A DNA stretch of 64,000 nt, from assembly GCA_017591395.1 (NCBI GenBank), contig WEDG01000725.1:186001-250000 (forward strand). Reading direction: 5' to 3'. Source of the stretch: Schistocephalus solidus. Taxonomy: Eukaryota > Platyhelminthes > Cestoda > Diphyllobothriidea > Diphyllobothriidae. This document shows, in pieces, positions 56,140-64,000 of the stretch. The translations under genes and the position numbers were made by a program. The notes under the pieces are model-generated. The model had not been told where the DNA came from. It saw only the letters and a program-made list of their open reading frames with translations, and did no database searches. Each line of letters begins with the position of its first letter. The first letter of the stretch is position 1.

Positions 56140-56249
56140 CTACCGGGGGCTGTGAGAGTAATTCTATTTCGGTCATGTACCCATCCAGCCTACTGCAACG
56201 TATGGAATCAACCAATTCTTAACCAAATGCGATTATACTCACTGCTCCA

Positions 56250-56341
56250 GGTGGGGGCATCGTACCTAATTTGACTAGAGCATCTGCTGTACTAAAGCCT
56301 TCCTCTTGCTGGCGTAGGTTCGAATCCCACCGAAGCCACCA
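56250..56341 (+). mobile_element. Class-II tRNA-like sequence, inverted second copy
   Basis: GACTAGAGCATCTGCTGTAC, TAAAGCCTTCCTCTTGCTGG and CGTAGGTTCGAATCCCACCG, then AAGCCACCAGG. It matches the minus-strand copy across the anticodon loop, variable arm and T arm. The loop is GTACTAA (U33 present, anticodon position reads ACT, Ser-like). A GGTGG just upstream (56250) could pair with the CCACC end. The D stem is poor, so function is unlikely. Confidence 0.6.
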
Positions 56342-56344
56342 GGT

Positions 56345-57595
56345 TTCTCACACGTAGGTCAAATGAATTATTTAAATCTTCCAATATCCTCTACTTTCTG
56401 ACGATTAACAAAGCCGCAGTGACTCCACAGGAGGACATTGAAAAATATTTTTTCGGGTCTATGCTACTCTTTCATGAAACGCTGCGCGCGATGTTTGGTA
56501 GGCGAAACCCGCTACACAAATGCCAATACAATGCCCAGGAAACGCACCTGTGAACACATTTTCAACGCCAGCATCTATGAGTCAGATGTGGCTACGCAAA
56601 CATCAAGTCAACATCCACATTCTGCATGGAAAACCGTTTTCGAATGCTGTCTCCGATAACGAGCTTGATCCTCAATCTAAAACCACAGGGAAAATATGTT
56701 GTTGTGTCGACATTGACATCTGCTTCTGCTCAATACACATTGAAGGAAACGTGCGAACCTTTAGAGGATAAATCAGAGGAATGGGTGATGCTGTTTGAAA
56801 AAATTGCGATAAATACGAACAAACCTTTCTTACCATTTTTATTTTTCGCTGATTCATCGTCAATAGTTAGGTTATATAAGTCTAAAAGAACTCAATACGG
56901 AGCCTGCATACCCTTTTGAGTAAAGACAAACGCTTCTGATGCAACGTCCCTCTGACACTCGTAGGATACTGTTTCTCGTATGAAAGAGATAGTCTCCATT
57001 TGTGCCAAATCAGATTGTTAATACTTAACCAGGACGATGGCTCGGCTGATAAGATTCGGCTTTTCAAATTGCATGATAAATTTATCGCCCAACCATCCCC
57101 TGTAAAAAAAATTACAGTTTGTTTGCGGCCTACAGGCGAGTACTTTCAGTTATCAGATCCGGTGTTCAAAATACCCTTTAATGAAATTCTTACAGGCAGT
57201 CGCTTGTAAATCCTTGTTCAGTGTGTAAAAGGCAAGTCAACATTTTCAAACAAAAGGGTTTTCCTGGGCATGCTCCAATGCACCTTTAAATGAATAGCAA
57301 CATTCTGAGAAAAAGTATTATTTCCCTTTACATTTGTTCTGCATTCTATCTCTCCTGTCATATCTTGCCGCACCGGTGTGCGCGGAGTGCCTAACAAATC
57401 GAACCAATCCAGTTTTGCATGCCACGCACGACCTGATTTCGATTTCGTGGAAGTGGGTTTTATCTCGCATATTTGAGAGTGCCAAGGAAACCGCATGATA
57501 AAGGGGTTCTCGTAATCTCAGTCTCAGTCTCTCCTATTTCAGTTGTACTAATTTCAAAAGCATTATATTCGTTAGTATTTATAATCACCCCTTTA
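56345..57595. other. Unrecognised; possibly 5' part of the downstream LINE
   Basis: Plus-strand frames of 70-97 codons overlap here (56438-56659, 56520-56771, 56626-56919, 57000-57209). No endonuclease or ORF1 motif could be read. A segment VNPCSVCKRQV near 57207-57240 recalls a Cys-pair motif but is too short to interpret. Confidence 0.3.
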
Positions 57596-57599
57596 CTTG

Positions 57600-59340
57600 T
57601 GAAGGTTCCTTAGCCCGATTTCTCAACTTGTGAGTATCATATTCTCTTATGTGGTGACTTAAGTCGTGTGAACACACGTTCCGTTACACTGTTACGCGTT
57701 AATGATCTTTTGTCTTCCAATACTCGTGCTGATTCCCCTCTTGCTCATATTGTAACCAACCAACCAAAGATGTTTCTTGTTAAAAACTGAGCTAAATTGA
57801 CAGGTTCCGATCATTATGTGCTATGAGGGCTTTCAAATATTAACTGCTACGCGTGCGAAGCTACTGAAACCCGAAAGCAAAATTACGTTTTTGCGATAGA
57901 AAACATTTGCCTGCATCAGACTCGTATATTTTGCAACATCCGCCTTTCCCTCAGACAATCCAACGTCGAAAAATGCTCCAGCTACCCTGAAAAATGTTAA
58001 AAGAACTTTTTTTTATATTTACTGCCCTCTTGATGCCGTTATGTTCAGACATGACAACATTTCTTCTCCCATTTAAAATTTTACGACGCAAAAAAAATTC
58101 TGTACAAACAAATACCAATATGACAGTCTACCGGACGTAAACGTCCTCATAAAAAGGAAGATTTCCGGATTGAACGAACTGTTTGTTATTCAGCTTTTTG
58201 CCTGTACTTCTGGAGGAATCTTAAGCATCTCGCTGGTCAATAAAGCCAACTGACATATGTCGATACTGATTTAGATCCTTTAAGGGATCATTTTATCCAT
58301 ACTTCCACTGTCTCAAATGCAGTCTTTTCTCCAGTGGCAGTTGCAGCATTGAAACAACAACTTAAAACGGTCCATGGTTCAACAGCTGTCGGGCCGGATG
58401 GTATGTCACCGTTTATCCTCGAGTCTTGGTTTTCTCGCATAGGCTTCATCAATATATCCTTCAGGGAGTCTAAGATTCCTGACGTTTGACGTTTGAAACC
58501 TCAACAAATTTGGGTTATAAATCTTACCTTCAGCTTAACTGAAGATTGCTGAACGATTCGCCCTAGATATAATAGTGTCATTCTCTTCCAGTTATTCCGA
58601 TCCCTTACGATTTACGTATAAGGTCAGACGCAGTACCCTAGATGATGGTGCTCCTGTGTTCCATTCTGCACTAAGGGATTGGCGTGTGTATGCATGTACA
58701 TTTCTTTTTTTCTTCGCTGCCGTCAATACGTGCCTAACAAAAAAGCCATGTGTGCCTCACCCAGCTGGGCTGAAATATTTTACTTTCCGTTTCTCAAGTC
58801 GTATAACCAGGCAAGCGGATGCCTACCGGACTTCCCAATATCTGTGGAGTTCTTCCAGGTCCCACCTTATCTCCTCGCCTCGTCTCCCTTCACAAAAATG
58901 ACTTATGATCGCCAATTGACATTTTGTTCGTTGAATATGCTGCTGATGTGTTTGTCAGCCATCTTCTTAAAAATCAGACGCATCTCCAGATTCCGAAGGA
59001 TTTTCTGGACAAAATCACAACATGGTCATTGGATACTTGTCTTTTAATAAATAATCAGAAATCAATTCATTTCGTATTGTCAAAGCAACTGCAGGTAACC
59101 AAACAGAAGCGAAAAGTAGTATGCAATGGCTTGTGTCGGCTTCAGGCTGATCGATGAGCGTCTTTCCGGAACCTTGTTATTCATAATGCATCTAATCGTT
59201 CCTTATCTCTTCATGTTTATACTCTTTTCACTAAAGTTTGTAAACTTCTTTATTAAATTCATCGATTTCATCTGTATAATACACCCCAATCCCTTATTAG
59301 CCGACAAACAGTCGATTTCCTATCTCGTGGAATGTCAATC
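57600..59340 (+). pseudogene. CR1-like LINE fragment: end of endonuclease and reverse transcriptase
   Basis: From about 57630: YHILLCGDLSRVNT, then VNDLLSSNTRADSPLAHIVT and GSDHYVL, the end of an AP endonuclease. The RT begins with VAVAALKQQLKTVHGSTAVG followed by PDGMSPFIL (about 58335-58425). Motif A is not found. In a later frame comes a decayed palm with FVEYAADVFVSHLLKNQTHL, where YADD has become YAAD, then KDFLDKITTWSLDTCLLINN and KSIHFVLSKQL (58930-59110). Stops and frame changes are frequent. It appears to be a different family from the 40-44 kb LINEs. The 3' end near 59340 is approximate. Confidence 0.7.
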
Positions 59341-59344
59341 GTAA

Positions 59345-62165
59345 TTCTGAAGTGTGTTTTCGATTCAAAAAAATCACTAATGTAGTGTTATTGTAGTGAT
59401 TATCATGCAGCCTCATTCCAAGATATTTCATTAATGACATGATGCGGCTTCTGAAAAAATCTTCTTTCTGACCGCCCGAAAGAAATATACTCGGTAAAAT
59501 AACTGTTTTACATATATGCAATTTCTCATTTGATTTTCGATGCCCTTAATAATTCACATATTATTTACAGAAAACACGCACAAACATTTTCTTTCTTATA
59601 CTCGTTTGGCAGACAATTGCGTTATCTTCAAATGTTTTACTTAAAGAGATGTAACTTTTGGATTTAAAATAGTTTCTTAATTGCTGAATAATTTTGAATC
59701 CCGCCGGCCGTTACACTTGGATTTACGGTTTCAAGACCACATGCGCTATACATTCTGCGTAAGTAAAATCAAAAATTTATCTACGGTATGAATGAGAGGT
59801 TCCGCAGTACCCTAAAATGCGTAAATGGATTTGGACCATGTGCTTTAAATTGTAGGCAACGTTAGTAATTATGGATGTAAATTGCAAGGTCTGCCAAAAT
59901 CACACGATAAAAAACTTTTAAAACCGATTAATTCCCTTTCCTTAAGAATAATATTTAAAGAAGAGTTAATTTGCTATCAAACGAGTACAATAAATTATAT
60001 TTCAGTGCGCGTTTTCTGTAAAAAGAATTAAATTCTGATTGCATATTACATAAGCTCGTTCAAATGCCGACCTCCTGCCACGTCTTACATATCTTGGGAT
60101 TAGGCTGCACTATTTTCCATTAAAAGGACTTCCTGATTTTAATTCTGATTTTAATTTCTGCTGAAGCCATTCATTTATCGAGATCTCAATAATGTTGTTC
60201 AAACCCTCCACTCTGACTTAATGGTGGTGAACTCTTCTCGTCCCATGCACCGAGGCATCCAATAAATCGTTAAACCAGACAGTTATACCGGAAATGATAT
60301 TGTCACTGTCTCAAAAATAACTTTTAATTTTAATCCTTTTGATTGTTGTGTAATCTGGAAATTTATCCAATTGGTCACAGAGAATGGAGTCACTTTAACT
60401 GAAACTTTTTGAATGGAAAATTTCAAAATGAAGCGCACTTCTTTCTCTATTCAAGATATTCGAGTGAAACGCGAATGACACCGTCGGTTGGCAACATTCG
60501 CGGTCAAAAGGCCTAGCGCGGCGTTATCAAATTCAGTGCAGTGAGTGATCTCATGAAATGTTAAGAGCATTTTTTAATGCTTGGTCGAATAGCAGAGAGT
60601 ATCTCCGTAGAGTTTTACTACCAATTATTTTGCCGCATAATCCTTAGATATTTTTGTTGACAAACGAAGACATCAATTTTGAACGCAAATCTTTTGAGTT
60701 GCCTACAAAAGCTCACTTGTTAAACCATGATTGGTTGGGCAGTACTATTTCTGATAGATTGGTGAGGATCTTATAAATTTTATTATATTTTATGGAAAAC
60801 ATGCTCAAAAATATCATTTTTTCAAAGTTCATATTTGTTAAAATACTACCTTTAGATTTTAAAAAATCGATTTGGATATTTTAAAGACATTAAATTGTCC
60901 AATCATACCACAGAATAGCTTTGCGTTTAATAATGCCCTTAATGAAGCATACAGAATAGCCCATACTCATTGAAAAATAAGAAGGTCCTGTATGGTTTCA
61001 TAGTAATGTCACTAAACAGTTTATCCGATGCCTTCGATGGAAAGAATTCCGCTTGTAAATTAAAAATTCTCAAAAAAAATTCAACGGCAAATAGATATTA
61101 GGGTTATTCTTGAATTGGAATACTCTTTAAAATTTAGATATAACCATCCTTTGAATATGATATTCAAAGCAAATTTCATTGAATATCAAAAAAGTACAAT
61201 AAAGACTATGTTTTACTTGAGTTTTTTTAAAAACACGATCGAATTTATCAAGGCATCGAAAAATCAATCGAACAAGGCATACTATTTCAGTTATATTGTT
61301 TTTAATTTTGTGTGGTTTTTGCTGGCGTCCGAGGAGACGTCCACTCAAAGGCCCTTATTCTGGCGTTATTGACCTATCTTGCAGCATAATGATCAATATT
61401 TTAAAGCCATTTAATGAATCCCCCTTAATTGCAAATGTGTCAGCAATTCCATAAATCGGTCGCCGACTTTAGGTGTCAGTTCTTGGGTTTTCTCGCTGGT
61501 CATCTACTTTTTCTCCCCATATCCACCTATCCAGCACCTGAAACTCTTAATGCCACTGCGGAACATCTTGCTGTTTTACCAGGAGTTAAGGTGTGTTGGG
61601 GCCAAACGCCGTTTTTGATAATACTGTGCTTTCTACGCTTCACCGGAACCGGTCGTGACAGTCTATCATGCCAAGTATTAGAGGTATGCTCGAAGATGAT
61701 ATTTATTTCAAGCACGATGGAACACCTCAACACAGTAAAATAGTGAGTTTCCATCCTTACTTGATGAGCAATCGCCGAAAAATTAGATAGTACGAGAAGA
61801 TTTAAAATAATACTCTCTCAACAAGCACAAAGACTACACCGGGAAAATTAAAATAGAAGATTTACATTCCAAGACTTGAAGCGGTTGCTGAACTGAGATT
61901 GTCCACGGAACAAAATTACACTCAAATACCAAGCGAAATTTTTCTTGCGTTTCTAGTTTTCAATTCGAACGAAAATGGACAATGTTCTGAAAAGAGGCAT
62001 TAATAAAACAACTAGAAAATATATTCGGATGAAAGTACATTGTGGAAATAACATGCATTTCCATATACGTTATTCAAACATGTACATTTTCTGGACAGTC
62101 TAAATAGGGTTTTGTAAAAAACTAAGATCCTTACTACCTTAAGTAGGCATAGGGAAACTAAAACG
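59345..62165. other. AT-rich interval without recognisable gene
   Basis: The longest frame is 61429-61743 plus (104 codons: cysteine- and leucine-containing, no domain I can name). An unrelated exon cannot be excluded. No repeats shared with the rest of the window were noticed. Confidence 0.4.
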
Positions 62166-62167
62166 TT

Positions 62168-62255
62168 AATGAACAATGCCTCACCCGAGGTTCGAATACT
62201 CAACCTGTTAATTAGATGTCCAGCACTCTACCCATTGAGCGTAAACTTTAAAGAA
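62168..62255 (-). mobile_element. tRNA-derived SINE head fragment
   Basis: On the minus strand: GCTCAATGGGTAGAGTGCTG, GACATCTAATTAACAGGTTG and GTATTCGAACCTCGGGTGAG. This is a good A box, an Arg(UCU)-like anticodon region and a B box. The downstream body is missing or unrecognisable. Confidence 0.7.
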
Positions 62256-62499
62256 TAACCAAATGACCATCATATCGCCCTTTAAACAAACATTGCATGA
62301 ATGAAGAAGGGGAAAATCACACAATGAGACCGATGCAATTGAAATGCCCTATATCACACATTCCGCTAAGCCGCATCTCGTGGCTTTATAACATCAACCC
62401 TAGGTCCCTGCCTCCTTGAATCCCCGCTTACCCCTGCTTTTTATTAAATCTGTCCAATTTAAACAAACGTGGAGGTACATATCGACTTGTTTTATCAGC

Positions 62500-62690
62500 A
62501 TTGTGATGATGATAGTTTGAGCGATGCACGCTGCGGCGTCAATCGCGGAACCCACGGACTAAGTGCAATGCCAATATCTTACGCCTGCATTGATTTATTT
62601 TAATGCAGACTTGCGCAGTCTCTTTCTCTCTCCTCCCTCAACACGAGGCTCTGACAATGTCAAAATGACTGGGGATAGAATCCTGCGCAA
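62500..62690 (+). repeat. Possible very diverged R1 fragment
   Basis: GCGATGCACGCTGCGG, AATGCAGACTTGCGCAGTCT, CTCTCTCCTCCCTCAACAC, GAGGCTCTGACAATGTC echoes the order of R1 blocks (dinucleotide-rich pyrimidine run, then a GAG-CC-GTGTCAAG-like block). The match is weak and may be coincidental. Confidence 0.25.
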
Positions 62691-64000
62691 TGTTTGACAG
62701 AAGTGGATATCCCATCTAAGCGTACCACACACACGCCTTGATTTCTACTATATACAATACGTCAGTATAATGGTGGCTTTGATGTCAAACCAGTGAGAGC
62801 GACGATACATGACATAGCAGAGCTTAAATTAATAAACCCAATGACATGCATTGCTGAAGTTAAGCACATAAGTCGGCTGGGATAAATCAACGGACAACCG
62901 GTCTACAAACCAACATCAAATTCAAGCCCGTCGTTACGACAGACGAGCTGTTTTGTCTAGAAAAGCAGAGAAAACCATTAACTACATAGAACTGAGAGAG
63001 TATAAGTCTGCGTCAGTGTTCAGTGTTTCTTTTAATTGCAATTGAAGGGATTCATTTTCAGTACGTTCATGTGCAGCTCTTTTCAGTCACTTCGATGTTT
63101 AATTTAAATGCAACTTGCAGTTGGCAGCTTGGGGGCAGCAATCTAATGGTCTAGACAAAATGTCAGGGTTTCGTGGTCAAGAATAATCCATTGTGGCACA
63201 AGTCAGAAGAAATACCATATTTCTCTAACTAATGACCGTTGTCACAGCGGAAACAACTTGTTTATTTCGGCCGTAAACCCATATACCCTATGATACATCC
63301 ATATATTTGAAATTCAATTATGAAAAAAATATTATTGCCTCTTTCGCCCCTGTGTTTTCTGTAGTTTCTCACGCTATAAAAACGACGCTTTGCGATCTCC
63401 TCTGCAAATTTCTAATATTCGAAGGAAAAAAATGCAAATTATGCTAGTAAAAAAGACAGAGTCTGGGAGAAAATCCGTATTATTGTTGCGTTGCAAAAAC
63501 ATAACCACATAACGCCTGCCTAGACCGGTTAACCGAGAACAAAAGACCATTGCTTCAATGTTAGTATTTAGAGGCGTCAATGGGCCTCAGTTTGATCGTG
63601 GCGCCAACGCAGTTATAGTGGAACGAGTTAAATTGCCGCCCACAAAAACCAATATTTTACTGGGTCAGATTTTGAAATAAAAAATGCTTAACAACGTGCA
63701 TCAAATGATTTTGCGCGTGGTAACAGTACTTTTACTATAATGCAGTTTTTAAGCAAATTCAAATCAGATGGAAATAAACATTTGCCTGATTGTAAACTCC
63801 AATCCGCTTTTGTTTAAGACTGATATGATGAGGCTCTATTGCCAAACACCCCCTCATTCTTAGCACCATGGAATCCGGAAAAGTGAAATCCCGCTTTCGC
63901 TCTCGAACTAAAAGTGGAGGAAAAGACATATACGAACAAAAATGAATTTTTGAAAAAATAACCGGAAACACCGGAGGGGTAAATATTGGGCATCATGTAG
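62691..64000. other. No recognisable gene
   Basis: Ordinary AT-rich sequence. Minus-strand frames of 60-70 codons at 63374-63580 and 63759-63996 show no motif. Nothing further is supported. Confidence 0.4.

Overview
The window looks like a repeat-rich, gene-poor stretch of a flatworm nuclear genome. The best guess is a tapeworm of the diphyllobothriid type (Spirometra/Dibothriocephalus-like). This is inferred from the mix of Penelope-like elements (PLEs) with GIY-YIG endonucleases, CR1/jockey-type and RTE-type LINEs, and tRNA-headed SINEs, whose protein motifs match my recollection of cestode retroelements; no database was searched. No prokaryotic organisation (operons, long ORFs) is visible, and no host protein-coding gene, functional tRNA or rRNA could be supported. 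Every recognisable protein segment belongs to a decayed retroelement.

Layout. 1-14 kb is mostly AT-rich and featureless apart from a GC-rich dispersed repeat (R1) at 1.1-1.95 kb and small tandem repeats. 14.4-20 kb holds a second R1 copy, SINE pieces, a PLE 3' part with a ~435-bp tandem duplication, and the C-terminal piece of a CR1-like LINE fused to a PLE 3' tail. 23.1-23.6 kb has two head-to-tail SINE units on the minus strand. 25.15-25.9 kb is a third R1 copy, followed directly by a near full-length but dead RTE-type LINE on the minus strand (25.9-30.3 kb) with 5' region, endonuclease, reverse transcriptase and an unusual C-terminal C2H2 zinc-finger array. 32.5-35.6 kb carries PLE-type tails and SINEs. 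37.7-40.0 kb has two PLE fragments on the plus strand. 40.4-44.2 kb (possibly to 46.2) contains pieces of CR1-like LINEs on the minus strand.

46.5-52.4 kb is the most structured part: a 354-bp satellite with an inverted junction at its left edge, then a head-to-tail array of about 300-bp tRNA-derived SINE units, interrupted by a PLE whose 5' part is inverted, and closed by a long (TA)n tract and another PLE (52.4-54.1 kb). 56.0-56.3 kb has two inverted class-II tRNA-like sequences, and 57.6-59.3 kb a LINE fragment on the plus strand. The rest (59.3-64 kb) has only weak repeats.

How the parts relate: autonomous elements (RTE, CR1-like, PLE) would supply reverse transcriptase; SINEs and R1 are non-autonomous passengers. 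All coding segments carry frameshifts, stops or loss of catalytic motifs, so nothing here looks mobile now.
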